DNA of 64,000 nucleotides from Dryocola sp032051265 (GCA_032051265.1 DAMBYU010000004.1:398568-462567), one strand, 5' to 3'; positions 24,692 through 33,816 are shown, counted from the first letter of the stretch. Translations and numbers: made by a program. Notes: generated by a model from the sequence alone, not told the origin.

Positions 24692-25849
24692 ATGGCAGGC
24701 TGGCACCTTGATACTAAAATGGCGCAGGATATTGTGGCGCGCACTATGACCATCATCGACACCAATATCAACGTGATGGACGCCCGGGGACGCATCATCG
24801 GCAGCGGTGATAAAGAGCGTATTGGCGAGCTGCACGAAGGTGCGCTGCTGGTGCTCTCGCAGGGGCGCGTGGTGGATATCGATGACGCCGTTGCCCGGCA
24901 TCTGCACGGCGTGCGCCAGGGGATCAACCTGCCGCTGCGTATCGATGGCGAAATCGTCGGCGTGATTGGCCTCACCGGCGAGCCGGAGTCGTTGCGTAAG
25001 TACGGCGAGCTGGTCTGTATGACCGCAGAGATGATGCTTGAGCAGTCCCGCCTGATGCACCTGCTGGCTCAGGACAGCCGCCTGCGTGAAGAACTGGTGA
25101 TGAACCTGATTCAGGCAGAAGAGCACTCCCCGGCGCTGACAGAATGGGCGCAGAGGCTGGGTATCGATCTCAATCAGCCCCGCGTTGTGGCGGTAGTGGA
25201 AGTAGACAGCGGCCAGCTTGGCGTAGACAGCGCCATGGAAGAGCTCCAGCAGCTGCAAAACGCGCTTACCACTCCCGAGCGTAACAACCTGATCGCCATC
25301 GTCTCTTTAACGGAAATGGTGGTGCTAAAGCCCGCGCTGAATCAGTTTGGGCGCTGGGATGCCGAAGATCATCGTAAGCGCGTAGAACAGCTTATCAGCC
25401 GTATGAAAGAGAACGGCCAGTTACGCTTTCGCGTCGCGCTTGGGAACTATTTTACCGGCTCCGGCAGCATTGCCCGCTCTTATCGCACTGCCCATACCAC
25501 TATGATGGTCGGCAAGCAGCGTATGCCGGAAAGCCGCAGCTACTTCTATCAGGATCTGATGTTGCCCGTTCTGCTCGACAGCCTGCGCGGCGGCTGGCAG
25601 GCGAATGAGCTGGCACGTCCGCTGGCGCGTTTAAAAGCTATGGATAACAACGGATTGCTGCGCAGAACGCTCAGCGCATGGTTTCGGCATAACGTGCAGC
25701 CGCTGGCCACGTCGAAGGCGTTATTTATTCACAGGAATACGCTTGAGTATCGGCTTAACCGTATCTCAGAACTTACCGGGCTGAACCTGGGGAATTTCGA
25801 CGATCGTCTGCTGCTGTATGTCGCTTTGCAGTTGGATGAACAGCAGTAA
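24692..25849 (+). CDS. cdaR: Sugar-diacid utilisation transcriptional activator CdaR
   Basis: CdaR activates glucarate, galactarate and glycerate genes in E. coli. The 385-residue protein has the N-terminal diacid-recognition domain (ARTMTIIDTNINVMDARGRII), a central GGDEF-like linker, and a C-terminal PucR-type helix-turn-helix (HNVQPLATSKALFIHRNTLEYRLNRI). Its regulon is not in this window, as is also true at the conserved E. coli position. GAGGAAGC precedes the ATG. Confidence 0.96.
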   Translation: MAGWHLDTKMAQDIVARTMTIIDTNINVMDARGRIIGSGDKERIGELHEGALLVLSQGRVVDIDDAVARHLHGVRQGINLPLRIDGEIVGVIGLTGEPESLRKYGELVCMTAEMMLEQSRLMHLLAQDSRLREELVMNLIQAEEHSPALTEWAQRLGIDLNQPRVVAVVEVDSGQLGVDSAMEELQQLQNALTTPERNNLIAIVSLTEMVVLKPALNQFGRWDAEDHRKRVEQLISRMKENGQLRFRVALGNYFTGSGSIARSYRTAHTTMMVGKQRMPESRSYFYQDLMLPVLLDSLRGGWQANELARPLARLKAMDNNGLLRRTLSAWFRHNVQPLATSKALFIHRNTLEYRLNRISELTGLNLGNFDDRLLLYVALQLDEQQ

Positions 25850-25942
25850 GAAAGGGCAAAGCTTATGATCTGCAAGTTCCTGAACCAGGCTTTCTAAAAA
25901 ACCACTGGGAAATCAATTTGTTGATTTTTGACAAATCGATCA

Positions 25943-25976
25943 CAAAAAAGGAAAAACCACGCTTTTTCCTTCTTTG
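25943..25976. terminator. Bidirectional terminator between cdaR and yaeH
   Basis: AAGGAAAAA pairs with TTTTTCCTT around a six-base loop, with four further pairs beyond one mismatch. On the minus strand the stem is followed by TTTTTT, so it is best read as the yaeH terminator; on plus the U tract is interrupted. Confidence 0.75.
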
Positions 25977-25989
25977 TCAGCAATATCAA

Positions 25990-26007
25990 GGGCCGGGAGC
26001 CCGGCCC
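25990..26007. repeat. GC-rich palindrome downstream of yaeH
   Basis: GGGCCGGG, AG, CCCGGCCC is a perfect 8-bp inverted repeat 8 bases from the yaeH stop codon. It may form part of a composite terminator with the hairpin at 25943-25976. Confidence 0.6.
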
Positions 26008-26015
26008 ATAGAGAA

Positions 26016-26405
26016 CTATTTATTGCGGGTTAGTTTTTCCAGATCGGCCTCAATTTCACCGATCTTATTGGTCACTACCGATTCCAGATGACGCAGATCG
26101 TCAAGGATCTTACGTTTCAGATCCACCTCGGTGCGATCTCGCTGACAGAGCTGATCTAATTCGTCGATCACGTAGCGCAGGTTGGGGCTTATCTCCTGCA
26201 CTTCTTTGTAACCCTGTCCTATGCCATCGGCGATAATGGTCTTGCGCTGGCGTGGATATTTAAACTTCACGCTTTTGGCAAAGAACTCGCCTTTATCCTT
26301 CTGGAAATAGATTTTCAGGATATCGTTGTTGGCTTCCTGCCGGAGGCTGTAACGATCGATTTCATCAGGATTGGTAATACCCAGACTTTTCAGGTTATCG
26401 TACAT
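26016..26405 (-). CDS. yaeH: UPF0325 family protein YaeH
   Basis: This is a 129-residue hydrophilic protein of unknown function, highly conserved in enterobacteria. It has no signal peptide or membrane segment. The C-terminal half (LRYVIDELDQLCQRDRTEV through LEKLTRNK) is strongly charged and probably alpha-helical or coiled coil. In E. coli yaeI lies between yaeH and dapD; here only 109 bases separate them. Confidence 0.9.
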   Translation of the reverse strand: MYDNLKSLGITNPDEIDRYSLRQEANNDILKIYFQKDKGEFFAKSVKFKYPRQRKTIIADGIGQGYKEVQEISPNLRYVIDELDQLCQRDRTEVDLKRKILDDLRHLESVVTNKIGEIEADLEKLTRNK

Positions 26406-26472
26406 AGCGTTACCTTTTCGATATCATTAACCTATAGATAATCAACGGAAAATTCCTTTCCCGCCACTCCTG

Positions 26473-26510
26473 AATGTTAAAAAGGCGGAATAACCCGCCT
26501 TTTTAACATT
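26473..26510 (-). terminator. Intrinsic terminator of dapD
   Basis: A perfect 16-bp inverted repeat (AATGTTAAAAAGGCGG with CCGCCTTTTTAACATT) around a six-base loop starts four bases past the dapD stop. The A/T-rich outer stem provides the U tract. Confidence 0.9.
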
Positions 26511-26514
26511 TATT

Positions 26515-27339
26515 TTAGTCGATGGTACGAAGCAGCTCGTTGATGCCTACTTTTCCACGCGTTTTAGCGTCTACTTTTTTCACGATAACCGCACAGTACA
26601 GGCTGTATTTGCCATCTTTCGACGGAAGGTTACCGGAAACGACGACGGAGCCCGCCGGTACGCGACCATAGTGCACTTCGCCGGTTTCACGATCGTAAAT
26701 GCGGGTGCTCTGGCCGATATATACGCCCATGGAGATCACGGAGCCTTCTTCAACGATAACGCCTTCCACTACTTCTGAACGCGCCCCGATGAAGCAGTTA
26801 TCTTCGATGATGGTTGGGTTAGCCTGCAGCGGCTCCAGAACGCCGCCGATGCCAACGCCGCCTGACAGGTGCACGTTTTTACCGATTTGCGCGCAAGAGC
26901 CGACGGTGGCCCAGGTATCAACCATGGAGCCTTCGTCGACGTAAGCGCCGATGTTCACATAAGAAGGCATCAGCACGGTGTTGCGAGCGATGAATGCGCC
27001 CTGGCGAACTGCCGCCGGCGGCACAACGCGGAAGCCTTCTTTCTGGAAGCGGGCTTCGTCATAGTTGGCGAATTTCATCGGCACTTTATCGAAGTAGCGG
27101 CTTTCCGCGCCTTCCATCACCTGGTTGTCGTTAATGCGGAAGGAGAGCAGCACGGCTTTTTTCAGCCACTGGTGGGTCACCCACTGACCATCAATCTTTT
27201 CGGCAACGCGCAGCGCACCGCTGTCGAGCAGGGAGATAACCTGGTTTACCGCAACGCGTGTCACGGTATCTACGTTTGCCGGAGTGATGTCGGCGCGGCG
27301 CTCGAAAGCGGACTCAATTACATTCTGTAGCTGCTGCAT
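26515..27339 (-). CDS. dapD: 2,3,4,5-tetrahydropyridine-2,6-dicarboxylate N-succinyltransferase
   Basis: DapD uses succinyl-CoA in the lysine/diaminopimelate pathway. Its 274 residues match E. coli. The C-terminal part is a left-handed beta-helix of hexapeptide repeats (e.g. VGIGGVLEPL, CFIGARSEVVEGVIVEEGSV). The N-terminus MQQLQNVIESAFERR is the helical acceptor-binding domain. It lies downstream of glnD by 39 bases and ends at a strong terminator. Confidence 0.97.
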   Translation of the reverse strand: MQQLQNVIESAFERRADITPANVDTVTRVAVNQVISLLDSGALRVAEKIDGQWVTHQWLKKAVLLSFRINDNQVMEGAESRYFDKVPMKFANYDEARFQKEGFRVVPPAAVRQGAFIARNTVLMPSYVNIGAYVDEGSMVDTWATVGSCAQIGKNVHLSGGVGIGGVLEPLQANPTIIEDNCFIGARSEVVEGVIVEEGSVISMGVYIGQSTRIYDRETGEVHYGRVPAGSVVVSGNLPSKDGKYSLYCAVIVKKVDAKTRGKVGINELLRTID

Positions 27340-27378
27340 TGTTAAAGTTTTCCTGATTGTGACGAATTTAAAAGATTG

Positions 27379-30051
27379 TTATTTATCGTTTGGATTAAGG
27401 GCCGCTGTCAACCGTTGCCGCACCTCTTGTTGCAGCTCATTATTAAGAGCACGCCGGTCGGCGGTGGCGATTATAAATAAATCTTCTACTCGCTCGCCAA
27501 TTGTCGTAATTCTCGCCCCGTGCAGGGAAATGCCCAAATCGGCGAAGATTTCCCCGACTCGCGCCAGTAATCCGGGCTGATCGAGCGCAATCAGCTCCAG
27601 GAAGGTGCGCCTGTCGGTGTGCGTTGGCAGAAAAGTTACCTCAGTATCAACGGTAAAGTGGCGCAGTTTGGCCGACTGGCGGCGTGGCTGCGGCGGCTGC
27701 CAGCTAATCTGGGTAATCGCCTGCTCCAGGCTGTGACGGATCAATTCGTGGCGATCGGCGGAAAGCGGGCTGCCGTCCGGCTCCAGCACGATAAAGGTAT
27801 CCATTGCCATACCATCGCGGGTGGTAAAGATCTGCGCATCGTGAACGCTCAGGTTACGCCTGTCCAGTTCGGCGCAGACGGCGGCAAAAAGGTAAGGGCG
27901 GTCCGGGCTCCAGATAAATATCTCCGTTCCGCCGCGCGTGGCCTGCGGACTTAGCAGAATCATCGGCTGATTAAGATCGTGTTTGAGCAGATGGCGCGCA
28001 TGCCAGGCCAGCTGATTTGGCGTGTGGCGAACAAAGTAGTTTGCACGGCAGCGTCGCCAGATATTGTGCAACGCCTCCTCATTAATATTATCCATACGCA
28101 GCAGAGCGAGCGCCTGGAGCTGGTGGTGACGCACACGCTCGCGCATATCCGGGCTGTTTTGCATTCCCCGGCGAAGCTGCTTTTCAGTGGCGAAGTACAG
28201 TTCGCGCAGCAGGCTTTGTTTCCAGCTGTTCCACAGGGTTTCGTTGGTGGCGCAGATATCCGCCACCGTCAGGCAGACCAGATAGCGCAGGCGATTCTCA
28301 GTCTGCACTTCTTCGGCGAACTGCTTGATGACTTCCGGATCCTGAATATCACGGCGCTGGGCGGTAACGGACATCAAAAGGTGCTGGCGAACCAGCCAGG
28401 CGACAAGCTGGGTTTCCCGCGAGTTCAGACCGTGTAGCTCAGCAAACTTCAATATATCCTGCGCGCCCAGCACCGAGTGATCGCCTCCTCGTCCTTTGGC
28501 GATGTCGTGAAACAGGGCGGCAATCAGAATAAGCTCCGGATGGGCGAGGCGCGGCCAGAGATCGACGCACAGCGGGTGCTGCTGGCGCGTTTCTTCTTTC
28601 GAAAAGCTTTCCAGCTTTTGCAGCACGCGGATAGTGTGCTCATCAACGGTATAGGCGTGAAACAGATCAAATTGCATCTGGCCGACGATATGCGACCACT
28701 GCGGCATATACGCCCACAGCACGCTGTGACGGTGCATAGGAACCAGCGCGCGGCTTACGGCTCCCGGGTGGCGCAGTATCGCAAGAAACAGCCCACGCGC
28801 CTCGGGGATATAACATAAAGGCTGGGTTAAATGGCGGCGGGCGTGGCGCAGGTGACGCAAGGTTGTGGAGTAAATGCCGCTGATATCGCGATTGCGCACC
28901 ATCATATAAAACATACGCAGAATGGCCTGGGGTTCGCGTATAAACAGCGTTTCATCGCGCAGGTCGATAAGCGTGCCGCGCAGCTGGAAATCATCATCTA
29001 AGGGCCGGGGTTTTTCACTCGCGTCCAGAGCAAGGATCGCTTCGTCAAAAAGCTGCAGGAGCATCTGATTAAGCTCGCCAACGCGGCGCGTGACGCGATA
29101 GAAGTCTTTCATCATGTGCTCAACCGGCTCATTGCCTTCGCCGCTGTAGTTGAGGCGCCGGGCGACGCTGAGCTGCCTGTCGAACAGCAGACGGTTGTCG
29201 TAGCGGTTCACTTCCAGATGCAGGGCAAAACGAATGCGCCACAGCAGATGCTGGCATTCGTCCAGCTCTTTGCGTTCCGCCTCCGTCAAAAACCCGAAAC
29301 CAACCATTTCACTCATGGAGGTCGCCCCGAAGTGACGGCGGGCAACCCATTGCAGCGTGTGGATGTCGCGCAGGCCGCCGGGGCTGCTTTTGATATCCGG
29401 CTCAAGGTTATAGCTGGTGCCGTGATAGCGCCGGTGGCGTTCTTCCTGCTCGTCGATTTTGGCGGCAAAGAATTTTGCCGACGGCCAGAAGCCGTCGCTG
29501 AAGATGTGTTTTTGCAGCTCAAGGAACAGGGCGACATCGCCAATCAACAGGCGAGTTTCGATAAGATTAGTGGCGACGGTTAAATCTGACAGGCCTTCCA
29601 GCAGGCACTCTTCGAGCGTGCGCACGCTGTGGCCGACTTCAAGCTTTACATCCCAAAGCAGCGTGAGCAGCTCGCCGATTTTTTGCGCCTGTGGGTCGGT
29701 CAAGCGTTTACGGCTGAGGATTAATAAATCGATATCCGAAAGGGGATGCAGCTCACCCCGCCCGTAACCGCCGACGGCAACCAGCGCGGCTTCCGGCACT
29801 TCGCCAAAGCCGTAGAACAGCCAGAGCCGCTGCAGAAGCTGGTCGATAAATTCGGTGCGGGCATCGATTAGCTGCTCGGCGGAAACGCCGTTATCGAAAG
29901 CCTCGCCAAGCCAGCGCTGGAATGTGTCGAGATGCGCTTTGATCTGCGGGCAGGTCAGCTCCGCGTCAGCCCAACCGTTGGGGTAGTCCGGCTGCCCGGC
30001 AAATTCTGGTTCCGTCGTATTGGCAAACTGCTCGGGTAAAGTTGGACTCAT
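27379..30051 (-). CDS. glnD: Bifunctional uridylyltransferase/uridylyl-removing enzyme GlnD
   Basis: GlnD senses glutamine and modifies PII proteins GlnB and GlnK. The 890-residue protein matches E. coli. Domains in order are the nucleotidyltransferase (GGYGRGELHPLSDIDLLIL, about residues 90-110), a GlnD helical linker, the HD hydrolase (AALFHDIAKGRGGDHS), and two C-terminal ACT domains (starting near FAAVCAELDRRN and LELIALDQPGLLARV). It lies between map and dapD on the same strand. Confidence 0.97.
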   Translation of the reverse strand: MSPTLPEQFANTTEPEFAGQPDYPNGWADAELTCPQIKAHLDTFQRWLGEAFDNGVSAEQLIDARTEFIDQLLQRLWLFYGFGEVPEAALVAVGGYGRGELHPLSDIDLLILSRKRLTDPQAQKIGELLTLLWDVKLEVGHSVRTLEECLLEGLSDLTVATNLIETRLLIGDVALFLELQKHIFSDGFWPSAKFFAAKIDEQEERHRRYHGTSYNLEPDIKSSPGGLRDIHTLQWVARRHFGATSMSEMVGFGFLTEAERKELDECQHLLWRIRFALHLEVNRYDNRLLFDRQLSVARRLNYSGEGNEPVEHMMKDFYRVTRRVGELNQMLLQLFDEAILALDASEKPRPLDDDFQLRGTLIDLRDETLFIREPQAILRMFYMMVRNRDISGIYSTTLRHLRHARRHLTQPLCYIPEARGLFLAILRHPGAVSRALVPMHRHSVLWAYMPQWSHIVGQMQFDLFHAYTVDEHTIRVLQKLESFSKEETRQQHPLCVDLWPRLAHPELILIAALFHDIAKGRGGDHSVLGAQDILKFAELHGLNSRETQLVAWLVRQHLLMSVTAQRRDIQDPEVIKQFAEEVQTENRLRYLVCLTVADICATNETLWNSWKQSLLRELYFATEKQLRRGMQNSPDMRERVRHHQLQALALLRMDNINEEALHNIWRRCRANYFVRHTPNQLAWHARHLLKHDLNQPMILLSPQATRGGTEIFIWSPDRPYLFAAVCAELDRRNLSVHDAQIFTTRDGMAMDTFIVLEPDGSPLSADRHELIRHSLEQAITQISWQPPQPRRQSAKLRHFTVDTEVTFLPTHTDRRTFLELIALDQPGLLARVGEIFADLGISLHGARITTIGERVEDLFIIATADRRALNNELQQEVRQRLTAALNPNDK

Positions 30052-30065
30052 TATTAGCCACCCAT

Positions 30066-30091
30066 AAAAAAAGCCGGCGCGGGGCCGGCTT
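30066..30091 (-). terminator. Intrinsic terminator of map
   Basis: On the minus strand AAGCCGGC pairs with GCCGGCTT around a five-base loop and is followed by TTTTT, 26 bases past the map stop and just before the glnD start. Confidence 0.9.
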
Positions 30092-30116
30092 CGATTGCTG
30101 ACTTACGCCAGGAAAA

Positions 30117-30911
30117 TCACTCGTTATGCGAAATGACGTTCGGGATGGTGTCATCCTTGCGTAACGTAAGAATTTCGCAGCCGTTATCTGTCACCACAAT
30201 AGTATGCTCGTATTGTGCAGACAAGCTGCGATCTTTAGTTTTCACCGTCCAGCCATCTTTCATGGTACGAATGCGGTAGTCGCCGGCGTTGACCATGGGT
30301 TCAATGGTGAAGGTCATGCCCGGTTGCAGCACTACGCCGCCGTCATCTGCGTCGTAATGCAGCACCTGCGGTTCTTCGTGGAAGACACGCCCGATGCCGT
30401 GACCGCAATACTCACGCACAACGGAGAAACCTTCTGCTTCAACGAACTTCTGAATTGCCGCGCCAAGGGTACGCAGACGAATACCCGGCTTAACCATTCG
30501 CAGCGCCAGATAGAGGCTTTCCTGAGTGATGCGGCACAGGCGCTCACCCAGGATTGTAGGTTTACCGACGATAAACATTTTTGAGGTATCACCGTGATAC
30601 TCGTCTTTGATAACGGTCACATCGATATTGACGATATCTCCCTCTTTCAGGACTTTTTCGTCGTCCGGAATACCGTGGCAAACCACCTCGTTAATAGAGA
30701 TGCAGACGGATTTCGGGAAGCCGTGATAGCCCAGGCACGCAGAGACCGCATGCTGTTTATTTACGATGTAATCATCGCAGATACGGTCAAGTTCGCCGGT
30801 CGTCACGCCAGGCTTGACGTGTGCTTCGATCATTTCCAGCACTTCGGCGGCGAGCGCGCCCGCGACGCGCATTTTTTCGATTTCTTCAGGTGTTTTAATT
30901 GAAATAGCCAT
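30117..30911 (-). CDS. map: Methionine aminopeptidase, type I
   Basis: Map removes the N-terminal methionine from nascent proteins and is essential. The 264-residue protein matches E. coli. Metal ligands are D97 (NIDVTV), D108 (HGDTSKMF), H171 (GHGIGR), E204 (TIEPMV) and E235 (QYEHTI). The start MAISIKTPEEIEKMR at 30911 is preferred; an upstream in-frame codon would add 11 basic residues. It is divergent from rpsB across 309 bases. Confidence 0.98.
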   Translation of the reverse strand: MAISIKTPEEIEKMRVAGALAAEVLEMIEAHVKPGVTTGELDRICDDYIVNKQHAVSACLGYHGFPKSVCISINEVVCHGIPDDEKVLKEGDIVNIDVTVIKDEYHGDTSKMFIVGKPTILGERLCRITQESLYLALRMVKPGIRLRTLGAAIQKFVEAEGFSVVREYCGHGIGRVFHEEPQVLHYDADDGGVVLQPGMTFTIEPMVNAGDYRIRTMKDGWTVKTKDRSLSAQYEHTIVVTDNGCEILTLRKDDTIPNVISHNE

Positions 30912-31031
30912 TAATTTGGTCCGCAGGTGTCGACTTTTCGACAATAATTGAGCAGGTGTACGTTAATGGTATCAGGGCGTACTAACCCTGCCAAATTGAG
31001 AATGGAGAGCCGCCGCGTCCGCTAACAACTA

Positions 31032-31061
31032 TTGGAGTCTGAGTCTCTTTTGTGGTATAAA
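31032..31061 (+). promoter_or_regulatory. rpsB-tsf promoter
   Basis: TTGGAG, an 18-base spacer and TATAAA are followed by the G+C-rich discriminator GCGCGCC, which is typical of stringently controlled ribosomal promoters. It lies about 150 bases upstream of rpsB. Confidence 0.65.
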
Positions 31062-31220
31062 GCGCGCCGGACTGTTCTGCCGATTTTCGGTGTACGGCCA
31101 ACACTCTCACTTTGTGTAAATAACACACACGTATCGACACATATTCCGGGGTGCCCTTAGGGGTCGGTAATATGGGATACGTGGAGGCTTAACCCCAATC
31201 ACTTTATAGAGGTTTTAAAC
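31062..31220 (+). ncRNA. tff: rpsB leader RNA (t44/tff-type, ribosomal protein S2 leader)
   Basis: The long untranslated leader of rpsB corresponds in position to the E. coli t44/tff RNA, now regarded as the S2 autoregulatory leader. A G-rich element GGGGTGCCCTTAGGGGTC (31149-31166) and ATAGAGG before the ATG are visible. I could not fold it. The rest of the map-rpsB gap (30912-31031) carries no gene I can see; it must hold the map promoter. Confidence 0.55.
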
Positions 31221-31946
31221 ATGGCAACTGTTTCCATGCGCGACATGCTCAAGGCTGGTGTTCACTTTGGTCACCAGACCCGTTACTGGAACCCGAAAAT
31301 GAAGCCTTTCATCTTCGGCGCACGTAACAAAGTTCACATCATCAACCTTGAGAAAACTGTTCCAATGTTCAACGAAGCCCTGGCTGAGCTGAGCAAGATT
31401 TCTTCTCGTAAAGGTAAAATCCTTTTCGTTGGTACCAAGCGCGCTGCAAGCGAACCAGTAAAAGAAGCTGCTCTGAGCTGCGATCAGTTCTTCGTGAACC
31501 ATCGCTGGTTGGGCGGTATGCTGACTAACTGGAAAACCGTTCGTCAGTCCATCAAACGTCTGAAAGATCTGGAAACCCAGTCTCAGGACGGTACCTTCGA
31601 CAAACTGACCAAGAAAGAAGCGCTGATGCGCACCCGTGAACTGGACAAGCTGGAAAACAGCCTGGGCGGTATCAAAGACATGGGCGGCCTGCCGGATGCT
31701 CTGTTCGTTATCGATGCCGATCACGAACACATTGCTATCAAAGAAGCTAACAACCTGGGTATCCCGGTGTTCTCTATCGTTGATACCAACTCCGATCCAG
31801 ATGGCGTTGATTTCGTAATCCCAGGTAACGACGACGCAATCCGCGCTGTTACCCTGTACCTGGGTGCTGTTGCAGCTACCGTGCGTGAAGGCCGTTCTCA
31901 GGATCTGGCTGCTCAGGCAGAAGAAAGCTTCGTAGAAGCTGAATAA
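31221..31946 (+). CDS. rpsB: 30S ribosomal protein S2
   Basis: S2 bridges the 30S head and body and is needed for S1 binding. The 241-residue protein is near-identical to E. coli S2, beginning ATVSMRDMLKAGVHFGHQTRYWNPKM after Met removal (first part shown by MATVSMRDMLKAG) and ending SFVEAE. Codon use is strongly biased, as in highly expressed genes. It is followed by an attenuator hairpin and tsf. Confidence 0.99.
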   Translation: MATVSMRDMLKAGVHFGHQTRYWNPKMKPFIFGARNKVHIINLEKTVPMFNEALAELSKISSRKGKILFVGTKRAASEPVKEAALSCDQFFVNHRWLGGMLTNWKTVRQSIKRLKDLETQSQDGTFDKLTKKEALMRTRELDKLENSLGGIKDMGGLPDALFVIDADHEHIAIKEANNLGIPVFSIVDTNSDPDGVDFVIPGNDDAIRAVTLYLGAVAATVREGRSQDLAAQAEESFVEAE

Positions 31947-31997
31947 TAAGGTCGCTCTCTCGAGCCCTTATTAACCAGGTATTGCATAGTTTGGTTA

Positions 31998-32025
31998 GGG
32001 GGCCTGTCTCAGGCCCCCTTTTTAT
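31998..32025 (+). terminator. rpsB-tsf attenuator
   Basis: GGGGGCCT, loop GTCTC, AGGCCCCC, then TTTTTATTTT. It is a strong intrinsic terminator placed between two genes that are cotranscribed in E. coli, so partial read-through is expected. Confidence 0.9.
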
Positions 32026-32095
32026 TTTGAGTCAGGGTTCGCCAACATGTGAACCAGGGCTTATCTCTCTTCACGAGATAACCGAGGATTAAAGA

Positions 32096-32947
32096 ATGGC
32101 TGAAATTACCGCTGCTCTGGTAAAAGAACTGCGTGAGCGTACTGGCGCAGGCATGATGGATTGCAAAAAAGCACTGACTGAAGCTAACGGCGACATCGAG
32201 CTGGCAATCGAAAACATGCGTAAATCTGGCGCTATCAAAGCTGCTAAGAAAGCAGGCAACGTAGCTGCTGACGGCGTGATCAAAACCAAAATCGAAGGCA
32301 ACTACGGTGTGATTCTGGAAGTTAACTGCCAGACTGACTTCGTTGCTAAAGATGGCGGTTTCCAGGCGTTCGCTGATAAAGTGCTGGATGCGGCTGTTGC
32401 TGGCAAAATCACTGACGTTGAAGTGCTGAAAGCCCAGTTCGAAGAAGAGCGTGTAGCGCTGGTTGCCAAGATTGGTGAAAACATCAACATCCGCCGCGTT
32501 GCTTCTCTTGAAGGCGAAGTGCTGGGTAGCTACCTGCACGGCGCGCGTATTGGCGTTCTGATTGCCGCTAAAGGCGCGAGCGAAGATCTGGTTAAGCAAA
32601 TTGCAATGCACGTTGCAGCGAGCAAGCCTGAATTCGTTAAGCCTGAAGATGTCTCAGCTGACGTGGTAGAAAAAGAGTACCAGGTTCAGCTGGACATCGC
32701 CATGCAGTCTGGCAAGCCAAAAGAAATCGCAGAGAAAATGGTTGAAGGCCGCATGAAGAAATTCACCGGCGAAGTTTCTCTGACCGGCCAGCCTTTCGTT
32801 ATTGACCCAAGCAAAACCGTTGGTCAGTTCCTGAAAGAGCACAATGCCGATGTTACTAACTTCATCCGCTTTGAAGTGGGCGAAGGCATCCAGAAAGTTG
32901 AGACTGACTTCGCAGCAGAAGTTGCTGCAATGTCCAAGCAGTCTTAA
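32096..32947 (+). CDS. tsf: Elongation factor Ts
   Basis: EF-Ts is the nucleotide exchange factor for EF-Tu. The 283-residue protein matches E. coli. The N-terminal domain holds LRERTGAGMMDCKKAL, and the core motif CQTDFVAKDG contains the conserved TDFV that contacts the EF-Tu Mg2+ site. The C-terminal module ends AAMSKQS. Confidence 0.99.
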   Translation: MAEITAALVKELRERTGAGMMDCKKALTEANGDIELAIENMRKSGAIKAAKKAGNVAADGVIKTKIEGNYGVILEVNCQTDFVAKDGGFQAFADKVLDAAVAGKITDVEVLKAQFEEERVALVAKIGENINIRRVASLEGEVLGSYLHGARIGVLIAAKGASEDLVKQIAMHVAASKPEFVKPEDVSADVVEKEYQVQLDIAMQSGKPKEIAEKMVEGRMKKFTGEVSLTGQPFVIDPSKTVGQFLKEHNADVTNFIRFEVGEGIQKVETDFAAEVAAMSKQS

Positions 32948-32952
32948 TGTTA

Positions 32953-32984
32953 AAAAAGGAGCCGCCAGTTGGCGGTTCCTTTTT
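32953..32984 (+). terminator. Intrinsic terminator of tsf
   Basis: AAGGA-GCCGCC, loop AGTT, GGCGGT-TCCTT, then TTT. The stem contains one G-T pair. Confidence 0.9.
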
Positions 32985-33090
32985 ATCCAGCCTTAAATAT
33001 CAGTCTGATCTGATACAGTTCTTGCTGATATGCGACACAATGTCGCCAGAATTATCCATCCCCAACGTTTACTGTTCTCAGGAAAGAAAC

Positions 33091-33816
33091 ATGGCTACCA
33101 ACGCAAAACCCGTCTATAAACGCATTCTACTTAAGCTGAGCGGCGAGGCCCTGCAGGGCACCGAAGGTTTTGGTATCGATGCGAGCATACTGGACCGTAT
33201 GGCTCAGGAAATTAAAGAGCTGGTTGAACTGGGTATTCAGGTCGGGGTGGTAATTGGCGGTGGCAACTTATTCCGCGGAGCGGGCCTGGCGAAAGCCGGC
33301 ATGAACCGCGTTGTGGGCGATCACATGGGCATGCTGGCGACCGTGATGAATGGCCTGGCGATGCGTGACGCGCTCCATCGCGCCTATGTGAACGCCCGCC
33401 TGATGTCCGCTATCCCGTTAAACGGCGTATGCGATAACTACAGTTGGGCTGAAGCAATCAGCCTGCTGCGTAATAACCGCGTAGTGATCCTGGCGGCCGG
33501 TACCGGCAACCCATTCTTTACTACGGATTCTGCCGCTTGCCTGCGCGGCATCGAAATCGAAGCGGACGTGGTGTTGAAAGCCACTAAAGTAGACGGTGTC
33601 TTCACGGCCGATCCGGTTAAAGATCCTACCGCAACCCTTTATGAGCAGCTGACCTATACGGAGGTGCTGGATAAAGAGCTGAAAGTGATGGATCTGGCCG
33701 CCTTTACCCTGGCCCGTGACCACAAATTGCCGATTCGTGTGTTCAATATGAATAAGCCAGGCGCGCTGCGTCGCGTGGTAATGGGTGAAAAAGAAGGCAC
33801 TCTGATTACTGAGTAA
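33091..33816 (+). CDS. pyrH: UMP kinase
   Basis: PyrH phosphorylates UMP to UDP and is essential; it is a hexamer regulated by GTP and UTP. The 241-residue amino-acid kinase fold shows LKLSGEAL (phosphate-binding), GGGNLFRG, GTGNPFFTTD and the C-terminal GTLITE. ATG 33091 (MATNAKPVYKR) follows AGGAAAG. In-frame codons upstream fall inside the tsf terminator and are rejected. Confidence 0.98.
   Translation: MATNAKPVYKRILLKLSGEALQGTEGFGIDASILDRMAQEIKELVELGIQVGVVIGGGNLFRGAGLAKAGMNRVVGDHMGMLATVMNGLAMRDALHRAYVNARLMSAIPLNGVCDNYSWAEAISLLRNNRVVILAAGTGNPFFTTDSAACLRGIEIEADVVLKATKVDGVFTADPVKDPTATLYEQLTYTEVLDKELKVMDLAAFTLARDHKLPIRVFNMNKPGALRRVVMGEKEGTLITE

Noticed and set aside
24692..25849. cdaR as part of a local sugar-diacid gene cluster
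   Set aside because: No glucarate or galactarate metabolic gene lies in the window; the isolated location is the normal one.
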